Shown: piece by piece, positions 30,598-39,741 of the stretch | Position numbering within the stretch: the stretch's first letter is position 1 | Layout of the letters: every line of letters begins with the position of its first letter | NCBI GenBank assembly: GCA_035516965.1 | Contig: DATIZR010000043.1 | Span: 30,576-94,575, forward strand | From: Nitrospirota bacterium | Lineage (GTDB): Bacteria > Nitrospirota > UBA9217 | Direction: 5' to 3' | DNA length: 64,000 nucleotides | Made by a program: the position numbers and the translations under genes | The notes under the pieces: model-generated | What the model was told of the DNA's origin: nothing | Databases searched by the model: none | What the model saw: only the letters and a program-made list of their open reading frames with translations

Positions 30598-31531
30598 CGA
30601 TCGTTTCGTACACTTTCCGGATCACGAAGCGCGGGCGTCGCCGCACCTCCTTGTAGATCCTGCCGATATATTCCCCGATGATGCCGAGGCCCATGATGCC
30701 GATGCCGACGAGGAAGTAGAGAATTGCAAAGAGGGTGAACACGCCTTCGGCCTCGGGTCCGATCATGAGGCGCCGGATGAACAGGTAGACCACGAAGAGC
30801 GTCGACAGGATCGAGACCACCATGCCGAAGACCGTGAACACCTGAAGCGGCACGACGGAGAATCCTGTCATGAGGTCGAAGTTCAGGCGGATCAGGTCGT
30901 AGAGCCGGTACTTCGATACTCCGGCCGCCCGGGGGGCGTGCTCGACCGCGACCTCGGTCGGCTTCGCGGCAAAGCTGTAGGCCAGCGCGGGGATGAAGGT
31001 CGAGGTCTCCTCGCTCGCCACGATGTTGTCGACGATGTTCCTGCCGTATGCCCGGAGCATGCAGCCCTGGTCTTTCATGCGGATGTTGGTGATCTTTGCG
31101 CGAATGCCGTTGATGACGCGGGAGGCATAGGTCCGGAAAAAGGTGTCCTGACGGTTCCTGCGAAAGCCGCCGACCACGTCGTGGCCCGCCTCGAACGCGG
31201 CGAGCAGTTTGGGGATCTCCTCGGGCGGGTTCTGCAGGTCGGCGTCGAGCGTCACGATGACGTCTCCGCGGACCCGTTCGAAGGCCGCCATGATGGCCAT
31301 GTGCTGCCCGAAATTGCCGTTGAAGTCGATGACGCGGACCTCGGCCGGCCGCTGCAGATGAAAATCCCTCAGCATCTCGCCCGAACGGTCACGGCTCCCG
31401 TCGTTCGTGAAGAGGATCTCATAAGGCTTTCCCAGTTTGTCCAGGACGGCCGTCAACCGTGTAAAGAGCGCGTTCAGATTGTCCTGTTCATTGTACACGG
31501 GGACAACGACGCTCACGTAGGGTTTGGTCAT
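30590..31531 (-). CDS. arnC: undecaprenyl-phosphate 4-deoxy-4-formamido-L-arabinose transferase
   Basis: A 313-residue GT2 enzyme of the DPM1/ArnC type. It has the N-terminal VVVPVYNEQDN, the metal motif DADLQNPPEE (about residue 90) and two C-terminal membrane helices (about 230-255 and 265-290) followed by a basic tail. It moves formylated Ara4N to the lipid carrier on the inner face of the inner membrane. Its start overlaps the arnB stop by 4 nt. Confidence 0.92.
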   Translation of the reverse strand: MTKPYVSVVVPVYNEQDNLNALFTRLTAVLDKLGKPYEILFTNDGSRDRSGEMLRDFHLQRPAEVRVIDFNGNFGQHMAIMAAFERVRGDVIVTLDADLQNPPEEIPKLLAAFEAGHDVVGGFRRNRQDTFFRTYASRVINGIRAKITNIRMKDQGCMLRAYGRNIVDNIVASEETSTFIPALAYSFAAKPTEVAVEHAPRAAGVSKYRLYDLIRLNFDLMTGFSVVPLQVFTVFGMVVSILSTLFVVYLFIRRLMIGPEAEGVFTLFAILYFLVGIGIMGLGIIGEYIGRIYKEVRRRPRFVIRKVYETIDE

Positions 31532-32703
31532 GTCCCTTTCCTCCCGAACAGGCCGGCCATGGCGGCGACCACGCGGTCCTGCTCCGCATCGGTCATCAGC
31601 GGGAAGAGCGGCAGGCTCACGATGCGGTCCGATACGGCCTCGGCATTCGGGAAATCGCCGCGCTTGAAGCCGAACCGCTCCCGGTAATAGGGATAGAGAT
31701 GCACGGCCCGGTAGTGCAGCCCGGTGCCGACGTTGCGCTCCTTCATCCCCTGCATGAAGGCATCCCGGTCCATGCCCGCACGTTCGGGATTGACGAGCGG
31801 GGTGTAGAGGTGCCAGGCGTGGAGATGCGGATAGGAAGGAGCCGAGGGCAGGCTGACCTGCGTCCAGTCGGCGAGCAGCTTCTGGTACCGGAGCGCCAGT
31901 TCCGTGCGTCGTTTGATGAAGCCGTCGAGCTGTTTCAGCTGGTGCAGGCCGAGGGCCGCCTGCATGTCCATCATATTATATTTGAAGCCCGGCGCGATGA
32001 TCTCGTAATGCTGGCTGCCCTTCTTCCCGAAGCGGTTCCAGGCTTCGCGGTCCATCCCGTGGAAGCGGAGCAGGGCCACGTCGCCTGCCATCTTCTCATC
32101 ACTGGTCATCACGCAGCCGCCCTCGCCGGTGGTCATGTTCTTGTTGGGGTGAAAGCTGAAGACCTGGACATCGCCGAAACTGCCGATCCGTTTTCCCCGG
32201 TACTCCGTGCCGATGGCATGGGCCGCGTCCTCGATCACGCGGAGATTGTGCATCTTCGCGATCGCATACAGCGGGTCGAGGTCCACGGGCAGACCCGCGA
32301 AATGCACGGGCATGATGGCCCGCGTGCGTTTCGTAACGGCCTTCTCGATCTGCCGGACGTCGATGTTGTAGGTCCCCGGCTCGACATCCACCAGGACCGG
32401 CTTCCCGCCGGCGAGCACGATGGTGTTCAGGGTCGCAGCGAAGGTCATGGGCGTCGTGATCACCTCATCGCCGGGCTTCAGTTCCAGCGCAGCCAGCACC
32501 AGGTGCAGGCCGGCCGTGGCCGAGGAAAGCGCAAGGGCGTAGGGCGCCGAACAGTAGGCCTTGAGGTCCTCTTCGAACTGCTTGACCCGCGGGCCCGTCG
32601 TGATCCAGCCGGATTTGAGACAGGCCACCACCTCGTCAATGGCTTCCTGGCTGATCGTCGGACGGGAGAAGGGGAGGAATTCTTCAGTTGGGTTGCTTGA
32701 CAT
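31528..32703 (-). CDS. arnB: UDP-4-amino-4-deoxy-L-arabinose aminotransferase
   Basis: A 391-residue PLP-dependent DegT/DnrJ/EryC1 aminotransferase that converts the UDP-4-ketopentose to UDP-Ara4N using glutamate. The PLP lysine is in SFHPNKNMTTGEGG (about residue 188), with EDAAHAIG and the FSRPTI opening typical of ArnB. It follows the SMR gene by 67 bp. Confidence 0.93.
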   Translation of the reverse strand: MSSNPTEEFLPFSRPTISQEAIDEVVACLKSGWITTGPRVKQFEEDLKAYCSAPYALALSSATAGLHLVLAALELKPGDEVITTPMTFAATLNTIVLAGGKPVLVDVEPGTYNIDVRQIEKAVTKRTRAIMPVHFAGLPVDLDPLYAIAKMHNLRVIEDAAHAIGTEYRGKRIGSFGDVQVFSFHPNKNMTTGEGGCVMTSDEKMAGDVALLRFHGMDREAWNRFGKKGSQHYEIIAPGFKYNMMDMQAALGLHQLKQLDGFIKRRTELALRYQKLLADWTQVSLPSAPSYPHLHAWHLYTPLVNPERAGMDRDAFMQGMKERNVGTGLHYRAVHLYPYYRERFGFKRGDFPNAEAVSDRIVSLPLFPLMTDAEQDRVVAAMAGLFGRKGT

Positions 32704-32770
32704 GGTAATCCTTCACAGAACGATCGAATAAAAATGAGCCTGCATGCCTGTCAGCTTGCTCTCCGGTACT

Positions 32771-33136
32771 TCAGCTTCTCGTCACGAAATACACGCCCAC
32801 GCAGATGATCACGATCCCGGTGATCCGGGTGAGCGACAGGTTCTCCTGGAACAGGTAGTAGCCTGCCACGGCATTCACGATATACCCGACGCTCAGGAGG
32901 GGATAGGCAAAGCTCACTTCCACCCGCGAAAGCACCAGGAGCCAGACTGCGACGCTCACGACGTAGAGGAACAGCCCGGCGAGCACAAATAGATTGCCGG
33001 CGACCTGGAGCCCGATCGGCAGAACGTTCGACCAGACGAAGTCAAAATGCCCGATACGCCGCATGCCTTCCTTCAGGCAGAGTTGCGCCGCGGCATTCAG
33101 GAGTACCCCGAGCAGTATGATCGGCAGGTATTTCAT
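32771..33136 (-). CDS. SMR-type Ara4N-lipid flippase subunit (ArnE/ArnF-like)
   Basis: A 121-residue protein with four membrane helices and the EamA/SMR fold (VSFAYPLLSVGYIVNAVAGYYLFQE in the third to fourth helix region). In E. coli ArnE and ArnF form a heterodimer that flips undecaprenyl-phosphate-Ara4N to the periplasm; here there is only one gene, which suggests a homodimer. Its ATG overlaps the last base of the arnT stop (TGATG). The long upstream in-frame extension lies within arnT and is not used. Confidence 0.85.
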   Translation of the reverse strand: MKYLPIILLGVLLNAAAQLCLKEGMRRIGHFDFVWSNVLPIGLQVAGNLFVLAGLFLYVVSVAVWLLVLSRVEVSFAYPLLSVGYIVNAVAGYYLFQENLSLTRITGIVIICVGVYFVTRS

Positions 33137-34809
33137 CAGGGCTCCCTGTTGGTCAGCAGGACCGTATCTTCCGTTCCCGCGACAAGGTAGATCTTGTTCT
33201 TGCCGGGCGGCCTGAGGATATCGTACAGGCTCCGCTTCGTGAGCATATAGATCCTGGCAGGCTTCTGCCAGCGCTTCCAGAATTCGGCGCTGTGGATCAT
33301 CCACCCGCTCGTATCCTCAATGCTCATGCCGAACTCGAGTTCGCCGGACCAGTCCACGACGGTGATCCTTCTCTCGAGATATACCGGCAGGTCCTGGTAG
33401 TAGGTAAGATACGAAACGACCTCGTCTCCGGGCTTGAGCCGCTGCTTCAGGACCTCGGCAAGGGGCTTGACGGAATGATCCTGAACGCGGCCGGCGGCGG
33501 CGTTCAGGGCGATCAGCAGCAATGCCGTGCCGATAGCCAGGGCAGGCAGGGACCAGCGGATGCCGCGCGTCCGGTCCAGGAGCCATGTGGAGACGGCGAC
33601 GACCCCGAGGAGCGCGGCGACCAGCACCGGATAATTGCCGAGGGCAAGGACCTGGGGCATCGGTACGAAGAGCGGCAGTGCGATCAGGGCCGCGGCGAAC
33701 AGGAGCATGGCAAGGGAAACGGCCGCGATCCCGGAATGGAATTCCGGCGCCTCGCGGGACGTCCAGGCGGTCGCAAGATAGCGGCCGATGAGCAGCGCGA
33801 GCGGTGGGAGGACCGGCAGGATGTAAGGGACCAGTTTGGAACTGGATGCGGAAAAGAAGAGAAAGACCAGTACCGCCCACAGGAGCAGGAAGAGGGCGTC
33901 GCCGTGCTCATGGCGGCCCCGCCAGGATTTCGGCAGGTTGAACCGGACGGCCTGGATCAGGAAGGCCGTCCAGGGAAACAGGCCGACGAGGAGCACCGGG
34001 ATGAAGAACCAGGCGGGCTGGTACCGGCTGTGGATCTTCGTCAGGTAGCGAAGAAAGTGCTCGTGGATAAAATAGAAATTGAAGAACTCCGGGTTCGCCC
34101 TGTCTACGAGAATGTGCCACGGAGCCGCGACCGTCAGGAACAGGGCAATGCCGGTCGGAAGATACAGGTCGCGGAGCATGCGCCGCTGGCCCAGCAGGAG
34201 GATCCAGGAGCCGATGACCAAGACGGGGATAAGGATCCCGATGAGCCCCTTCGTGAGGACAGCCAGTGCGGCAAAGACATAGAACCCGTACAAAAGCAAA
34301 CGGCGCAGCCATCCCGCAGGCTCCCGGCTTCCTACGAGAAATGACAGCAGCGCAAGCGTGAGCAGGGACGTCACCGGCATGTCGAGGATGATCGCCCGGC
34401 TGAGGGCATAGTAGAGCATGCTCGTGGAAAGCACTACCGCGGCGATGAGGCCCGTTCTGCGGTTGTACAGCCTTCTGCCCCCCGCGTAGACTGCGAGGCA
34501 CCCTATGACGGCGAACAATGCCGGCCAGAGCCGGAGCGTGAATTCCCGGAGGCCGAAGAGCCGGATCGAGAGGCTCTCGAGCCAGTAGAACAGGACGGGC
34601 TTTTCGAAGTATTTGACGCCGTTCAGGCGCGGAGTGACATAGTCCCCGCTTGAAACCATTTCACGGGGGATCTCGACGTAGCGACCCTCGTCGGGCACGG
34701 CGAGGGGTCTGTTACCGAGCAGGATGCCGAACAGTGCGCTGAAGAGGACTGCGGCCAGGAGCAGGTCCTGAAACGCGTCCCGCTTGAAATGGGGGAGTGG
34801 GGAATTCAT
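33136..34809 (-). CDS. arnT: lipid A Ara4N transferase (GT83, ArnT-like)
   Basis: A 557-residue integral membrane glycosyltransferase of the ArnT/PMT family. It has about 11-12 hydrophobic helices, the N-terminal acidic motif PDEGRY and the REM-SSGDYVTPRLNG-KYFEKP signature typical of ArnT. It transfers 4-amino-arabinose from undecaprenyl phosphate to lipid A phosphates in the periplasm, giving polymyxin resistance. It is the first gene of the arn unit here, whereas enterobacteria place arnB first. A promoter should lie in the 200 bp before 34809; I see no clear one. Confidence 0.9.
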   Translation of the reverse strand: MNSPLPHFKRDAFQDLLLAAVLFSALFGILLGNRPLAVPDEGRYVEIPREMVSSGDYVTPRLNGVKYFEKPVLFYWLESLSIRLFGLREFTLRLWPALFAVIGCLAVYAGGRRLYNRRTGLIAAVVLSTSMLYYALSRAIILDMPVTSLLTLALLSFLVGSREPAGWLRRLLLYGFYVFAALAVLTKGLIGILIPVLVIGSWILLLGQRRMLRDLYLPTGIALFLTVAAPWHILVDRANPEFFNFYFIHEHFLRYLTKIHSRYQPAWFFIPVLLVGLFPWTAFLIQAVRFNLPKSWRGRHEHGDALFLLLWAVLVFLFFSASSSKLVPYILPVLPPLALLIGRYLATAWTSREAPEFHSGIAAVSLAMLLFAAALIALPLFVPMPQVLALGNYPVLVAALLGVVAVSTWLLDRTRGIRWSLPALAIGTALLLIALNAAAGRVQDHSVKPLAEVLKQRLKPGDEVVSYLTYYQDLPVYLERRITVVDWSGELEFGMSIEDTSGWMIHSAEFWKRWQKPARIYMLTKRSLYDILRPPGKNKIYLVAGTEDTVLLTNREP

Positions 34810-35013
34810 CTCGGGTATCGATTGCGAAACAACTGCCGGTCATGCGGGAAGCCCGGTCAAAGGCGCTCCGATGTTAGCCCATGCTTACAATCAGTGAGCG
34901 GATTCTACCTTGTGCACTCCTGTTTGTCAAACAATTTATGGGTTTGCGGGCGCGGGAGGCCATTCGGTACGAAGGAGGCCGGGGGCGGAACAGGCCGGGC
35001 GGCGGAGCGGGAC

Positions 35014-35694
35014 TCAGGCCCCGCTCTTACGGGGGGCTTCACAAGCCATGTGGCGGATCACCTTGCCCTTGACCATGTAGACGACCATCTCGGCGATGTT
35101 CGTCGCATGGTCCCCGATCCGCTCCAGGTATTTCGTGATGTACGTAAGCCGCACTGCGCGCGAGATGTTCCTGGGGTCCTTCAGCATGAAGACGAGCAGC
35201 TCGTTGAATATCTGCTGGTTCAGGTTGTCCACGAAGTCGTCTGCAGCGCAGACCTGCATGGCAAGGTCCGCGTCCCGGGCCACGAAGGAATCGAGGCTGT
35301 CCTTCAGCATCTTCTGGGCCGCCTCGGCCATGCGGGGAATGTCGATGTAGGGCTTGAGGGGCGGCTCGTCGAGCAGTTCCATGGACCGCTCGCAGATGTC
35401 CACGGCCAGGTCGCCCATGCGCTCAAGGTCCGTGATGATCTTGATGGTCGTCGTGACGAACCGGAGATTGCTGCCCGTGGGCTGCCAGATGGCGAGGAAG
35501 CGGATGCACTCTTCTTCGATCTCGACGTCATAATTGTTCACGATGGCGTCGTTGTCGATGACCTGGATCGCGGTGTCGCGGTCCCGGTCCACCAGCGCCC
35601 TGATGGATTTGCGGATGGCTTCCTCGACGAACCCGCCCATTTTCAGCACTTGTTCCTTCAGTTTTTCAATGTCCTGTTCTTTTTGAGCAACCAT
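35014..35694 (-). CDS. phoU: phosphate transport system regulator PhoU
   Basis: A 226-residue helical protein with two PhoU domains, each with the E/D-rich metal motif region (DLERMGDLAVDI and YLERIGDHATNIAE). It connects the Pst transporter to the sensor kinase and represses the Pho response when phosphate is ample. ATG 35694 is set by AAGGAGAT; an ATG at 35733 has no such site. It is the last pst gene, 126 bp after pstB. Confidence 0.95.
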   Translation of the reverse strand: MVAQKEQDIEKLKEQVLKMGGFVEEAIRKSIRALVDRDRDTAIQVIDNDAIVNNYDVEIEEECIRFLAIWQPTGSNLRFVTTTIKIITDLERMGDLAVDICERSMELLDEPPLKPYIDIPRMAEAAQKMLKDSLDSFVARDADLAMQVCAADDFVDNLNQQIFNELLVFMLKDPRNISRAVRLTYITKYLERIGDHATNIAEMVVYMVKGKVIRHMACEAPRKSGA

Positions 35695-35820
35695 GAAGAT
35701 CTCCTTGTTCCCAACATTTCGGATATGCTTCAACGATCGATCGCCTCGTTCCCCCGGCAGGAAGAGTTCGATGATTTTGCGGCGCGATTTCGCGCTTGTT
35801 CTCCGGCGCCGGTCCCGCAG

Positions 35821-36585
35821 TTACCCGAACCTTCCCGTGATGTAGTCGTCGGTCTGCTTCTTGTCCGGCGTGGTGAATATCTTCTCCGTGGTGCCGTGCT
35901 CGATCAGCTCGCCCATGTACAGGAAGCCGGTCATGTCCGACACCCGGGCGGCCTGTTGCATGTTATGGGTCACGATGATGATCGTGACGTCTTTTTTCAG
36001 CTTGACGACCAGTTCCTCGATCTTTGCCGTGGAGATGGGGTCGAGCGCCGATGTCGGTTCGTCGAAAAGCAATACTTCCGGTTCTACGGCAAGGGCGCGC
36101 GCGATGACGAGGCGCTGCTGCTGGCCGCCCGAGAGGTCGAATGCATTCGCGTTCATCTTGTCCCTGACCTCTTCCCAGAGGGCCGCATGCTTGAGCGCCT
36201 GTTCGATGCGGCCGATAAGTTCAGATTTGTTCCGGACCCCTTTCAGCCTGAGGCCATAGGCTATGTTCTCGGCTATGGACATGGGGAAAGGGGTCGGCTT
36301 CTGGAAAACCATGCCGATGCGGCTCCTCAAGTTGATGAGATCCACGTCATTCGCGAGGATATTCCTGTCCTGGAAGATGATCTCGCCGCCATACCGGTGC
36401 CTTGGATAGAGATCGTGCATGCGGTTGAAGCAGCGGAGGAGCGTGGTTTTCCCGCAGCCTGAAGGCCCGATGAGCGCCGTGACATGGTATTTTTTGATCG
36501 GCAGGGAGATGCCTTTCAGGGCATGGACATCGCCGTTATAATAGAAGTTCAGGTCTTTGACCTCGATCTCGATCTTTTCCGTCAA
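35821..36585 (-). CDS. pstB: phosphate ABC transporter ATP-binding protein
   Basis: A 254-residue ABC ATPase with Walker [10 protein letters not shown], signature LSGGQQQR and Walker [13 protein letters not shown]. It powers PstSCA uptake. It overlaps the pstA stop by 4 nt. The HMLxxR-type region ([18 protein letters not shown]) is typical of PstB. Confidence 0.97.
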   Translation of the reverse strand: MTEKIEIEVKDLNFYYNGDVHALKGISLPIKKYHVTALIGPSGCGKTTLLRCFNRMHDLYPRHRYGGEIIFQDRNILANDVDLINLRSRIGMVFQKPTPFPMSIAENIAYGLRLKGVRNKSELIGRIEQALKHAALWEEVRDKMNANAFDLSGGQQQRLVIARALAVEPEVLLFDEPTSALDPISTAKIEELVVKLKKDVTIIIVTHNMQQAARVSDMTGFLYMGELIEHGTTEKIFTTPDKKQTDDYITGRFG

Positions 36586-37424
36586 CGCTTATACCTCCAC
36601 CAAATGGCCAGCCTGCCCATGATCGTAAGGGCGAGTATGAACAGGGTGATCACGAATGCCGCACCCCACGCCTGAGTATGCCAGCTTTTATAGGGTCCCA
36701 TGGCGTACTGAAAGATCGTGACGGTCAATGATGCAATGGGCCGATTCATGTCCCAGGAAAAAAAGTTGTTGTTGAATGAGGTAAAGAGAAGCGGAGCGGT
36801 TTCTCCGGCGACACGGGCGATCGACAGCAGAACGCCGGTCAGGATCCCCGTGGCCGCACCCCGGTACACGACCTGGATGATGACCTTGTAGTAGGGGGCC
36901 CCCAGGGCAAACGCCGCTTCACGCAGCGTCCAGGGAACGAGCGACAGCATGTCCTCGGTGGTCCTTAGAACCACCGGGATCATGATGATCGAAAGCGCGA
37001 ACGCCCCGGCCCAGCCGCTGAAATGATGAAAGGGCCGTATCAGGATCGCATAGACGAAGGCGCCCACGACAATGGACGGGACGCTGACCATGATATCGGC
37101 AAGGATACTGATGAACCGGGCGAATTTCCTTCCCCGGGCGTACTCGGCGAGGAACGTTCCGCCCAGGACGCCGACGGGGACCCCGATCAAGGTGGCGGCT
37201 CCGGTGATCATCAACTGCCCGACAAAGGCGTTCCTGAGGCCGCCTCCCTCGACGCCCGCGGGAGCGGGGTCGTTGAAGAACAGGCTGAGCTGCAGAGCTC
37301 CTATGCCGTGAATGATGACGTCGGCCAGGATATACACGAGCCAGAAAAGACCGATCGCGGCGGCGAGGCCGCTCATCGCGAGCGCGATGACGCTCTCGAT
37401 CTTTCTTTTTCGTTCGATGTTCAT
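36582..37424 (-). CDS. pstA: phosphate ABC transporter permease PstA
   Basis: A 280-residue permease with six membrane helices and the binding-protein-dependent EAA-type loop ([15 protein letters not shown]). ATG 37424 follows the pstC stop by 2 nt; the longer open frame upstream lies within pstC. It forms the channel with PstC. Confidence 0.95.
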   Translation of the reverse strand: MNIERKRKIESVIALAMSGLAAAIGLFWLVYILADVIIHGIGALQLSLFFNDPAPAGVEGGGLRNAFVGQLMITGAATLIGVPVGVLGGTFLAEYARGRKFARFISILADIMVSVPSIVVGAFVYAILIRPFHHFSGWAGAFALSIIMIPVVLRTTEDMLSLVPWTLREAAFALGAPYYKVIIQVVYRGAATGILTGVLLSIARVAGETAPLLFTSFNNNFFSWDMNRPIASLTVTIFQYAMGPYKSWHTQAWGAAFVITLFILALTIMGRLAIWWRYKR

Positions 37425-37426
37425 GC

Positions 37427-38401
37427 TCACCGCGAATATTTCCTCTCGGCCTTCAAAAGAAAGAACTTGGATATTGCAAGGATGATGAAGCTCATGACGA
37501 ACAGTACGAGCGCAAGGTAATAGAGAGAGGACAGATACATGTCGCTGTCCGCCTCCGTGAATTCGTTCGCAAGGCTTACGGTGATGGTTGATGCCGCGTC
37601 GAGGAGCGACGTGGCGATCTTGTGGTTGTTCCCGAGCACGAACGCTACGGCCATGGTCTCGCCCAATGCCCGTCCCAGGGAAAGTGCGGCCCCCCCGAAC
37701 ACGCCCAGCTTCGAGTAGGGGAGGACAACATTCTTGACCACTTCCCATCGTGTCGCACCGATGGCATAGGCCGATTCCTTGATCACAGCAGGGGTCAAAT
37801 TGAAGGCATCGCGTGCAATGCTCGCCGTGAACGGAATGATCATGATGCCGAGAATGACGCTCGCCGTCAGGAGATCGATGCCGAGGGGATTCCCCTTGAA
37901 CAGGAAGCCGAGAAAGGGGAGTTTTCCGACGGTGCTTTGCAGGGCCGGCTCCACATACTTCGACATGATGGGCGCGAGGGTGAAGAGCCCCCACATGCCG
38001 TAGATGATGCTCGGTATCGCGGCCAGCAGTTCTATGGCTATTCCGATGGGGCCTTTGAGGAAATTCGGCGCGATCTCGGTGATGAATATCGCGATACCGA
38101 CGGCGGTAGGAATGGCGAAAAGCAGGGCAAGGGCGGTCGTGACGAAGGTGCCGTAAATCGTGGTCGCCGCCCCGAAAATCTGTGTTACCGGGTTCCACGT
38201 GGTCGAGGTCAGGAAATTCACCAGCCCGAACTTCCCGAGGGCCAGCGACGACTCCCTGACGAGTACCACAAGGATCCCGATGATGAAAATGATGATGGAA
38301 AAGGAGGCAACGGCAGTCAGGGAGGAGAACAACAGATCGACAACATTCTTTTTGGGGAAAATGGCCAAAGAACGGATCTTTCTCGTTTGCTGAGTATTCA
38401 T
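37427..38401 (-). CDS. pstC: phosphate ABC transporter permease PstC
   Basis: A 324-residue permease with six or more helices and the EAA-type loop (KESAYAIGATRWEVVKNVV). The start lies immediately after the T-run of the pstS terminator, so read-through should set the pstCAB level. Confidence 0.95.
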   Translation of the reverse strand: MNTQQTRKIRSLAIFPKKNVVDLLFSSLTAVASFSIIIFIIGILVVLVRESSLALGKFGLVNFLTSTTWNPVTQIFGAATTIYGTFVTTALALLFAIPTAVGIAIFITEIAPNFLKGPIGIAIELLAAIPSIIYGMWGLFTLAPIMSKYVEPALQSTVGKLPFLGFLFKGNPLGIDLLTASVILGIMIIPFTASIARDAFNLTPAVIKESAYAIGATRWEVVKNVVLPYSKLGVFGGAALSLGRALGETMAVAFVLGNNHKIATSLLDAASTITVSLANEFTEADSDMYLSSLYYLALVLFVMSFIILAISKFFLLKAERKYSR

Positions 38402-38404
38402 CGT

Positions 38405-38450
38405 AAAAAAATGGACGGGTCAGGTATAGACAGTATATATACCTGACCCG
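38405..38450 (-). terminator. intercistronic terminator between pstS and pstC
   Basis: On the - strand a perfect 13-bp stem (CGGGTCAGGTATA / TATACCTGACCCG) with a 9-nt loop is followed by TCCATTTTTTT. It is a textbook intrinsic terminator inside the pst operon, placed to make more pstS mRNA than pstCAB mRNA. Confidence 0.85.
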
Positions 38451-38487
38451 TATATTTCAACTCTATTTTGTACTGTGAAGAGCAGTT

Positions 38488-39495
38488 TTACTTGATGCCG
38501 TTCGATTTCCAGTAGGCTTCAATTTTGCCCTTAAGCGAAGTGGGAAGGGGAACATAGATGAGTTCCTTTGCCTTGCCATCCCCATTCTTGAATGCCCAGT
38601 CATAAAACTTGACCACCTTCATGTTCGAGTCCTTTTTCTCCTTGGCAAGGAGGATGAACGTGGCGCCGGCGATGGGCCAGGATTTTTTGCCCGGGGCATC
38701 GTTCAGCCAGAGGTAGAAATCCTTCTTCGGGTCGAAGCTTGCCGTTGCGGCGGCGTCCTCAAAGCTTTCGAAGCTCGGCGCGACGAAGGTGCCTGCATGG
38801 TTCTTGAGCAGGGTATGGGTAAGATTGTTCTGTTTTGCATAGGCGAACTCGACATAGCCGATGGAGTTGGCCGTCTGCTGAACATAATTGGCCACGCCTT
38901 CGTTCCCCTTGCCGCCGATGCCTGCGGGCCAGCTCACGGACGTACCAGAGCCGACCTTTTCCTTCCAGGCCGGGCACACATCGCTCAGATAATCGGTGAA
39001 GATGGCGGTCGTCCCTGAACCGTCGGAACGGTGGACCACGGTGATCTCACTGCCCGGGAGGTTGACCGTCGGGTTCATCTTTTTGATGATCGCATCATTC
39101 CAGGTCCTGATCTCACCCAGATAGATCTTGCATAAGGCTTCTGAATCGAGTTTCAATTCTCCTGCTTTGATCCCGGTGATATTGACCACCGGCACGACAC
39201 CGCCGATCACCGCGGGGAACTGGAGCAGATTGTCCTTGGCGAGCTCTTCAGGTTTGAGCGGCTTGTCGGACGCGCCGAAGTCGACGGTCCTTTCCGTGAT
39301 CTGCTTGATGCCGCCGCCGGAACCGATGGACTGGTAGTTCAGCTTTGTTCCGGATACCTTGTTGTACTCGTTCGCCCATGCGGAATACACGGGATAGGGG
39401 AAGGTCGCCCCGGCTCCGTTCAACATCTCCTCTGCATGTGCTGCGGCCCCCATGGCCAGAACAACGGTTAATGCAAATGCTGCGATTCTTTTCAT
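38488..39495 (-). CDS. pstS: phosphate-binding periplasmic protein PstS
   Basis: A 335-residue periplasmic phosphate receptor with a signal peptide cleaved after AHA (about 20). Phosphate-contact segments are visible: NGAGATFPYPVY, IGSGGGIKQI, FGASDKPL and HRSDGSGTT. It delivers phosphate to PstCA. Its promoter carries two GTAAC repeats 11 bp apart and a TATAAA. Confidence 0.96.
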   Translation of the reverse strand: MKRIAAFALTVVLAMGAAAHAEEMLNGAGATFPYPVYSAWANEYNKVSGTKLNYQSIGSGGGIKQITERTVDFGASDKPLKPEELAKDNLLQFPAVIGGVVPVVNITGIKAGELKLDSEALCKIYLGEIRTWNDAIIKKMNPTVNLPGSEITVVHRSDGSGTTAIFTDYLSDVCPAWKEKVGSGTSVSWPAGIGGKGNEGVANYVQQTANSIGYVEFAYAKQNNLTHTLLKNHAGTFVAPSFESFEDAAATASFDPKKDFYLWLNDAPGKKSWPIAGATFILLAKEKKDSNMKVVKFYDWAFKNGDGKAKELIYVPLPTSLKGKIEAYWKSNGIK

Positions 39496-39553
39496 GGATA
39501 TAGATCCTCCTTCTGATATGCCGTCTTTTTATTTTGTGTCATTTCGTGCATGG

Positions 39554-39585
39554 TTTATACCATGCAATTGTTACAATTCCGTTAC
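39554..39585 (-). promoter_or_regulatory. PHO-box promoter of pstS
   Basis: On the - strand GTAAC-GGAATT-GTAAC (39570-39585) is followed by 10 nt and TATAAA (39554-39559). The -10 lies within an 8-bp-arm inverted repeat (TGCATGGT/ACCATGCA, 39547-39566), which might allow a second regulator. Confidence 0.8.
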
Positions 39586-39741
39586 AATACTATTAAATTT
39601 ATCACTTATTTTGGTTGAGCGGTGATGAGAAAAAAGAATTTACCTCTCTTTTCTGATTCGATGTCTCCCCCTGGCAGGAAGTTTCGATGGGCCTCAGCAT
39701 ACTCTCTCTGTCCACGCCTCGATTTCTACAAGTGCCGCAGT

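Noticed and set aside
36582..38198. 538-codon frame extending pstA far upstream
   Set aside because: The extra part is out-of-frame pstC; the true PstA begins at 37424.
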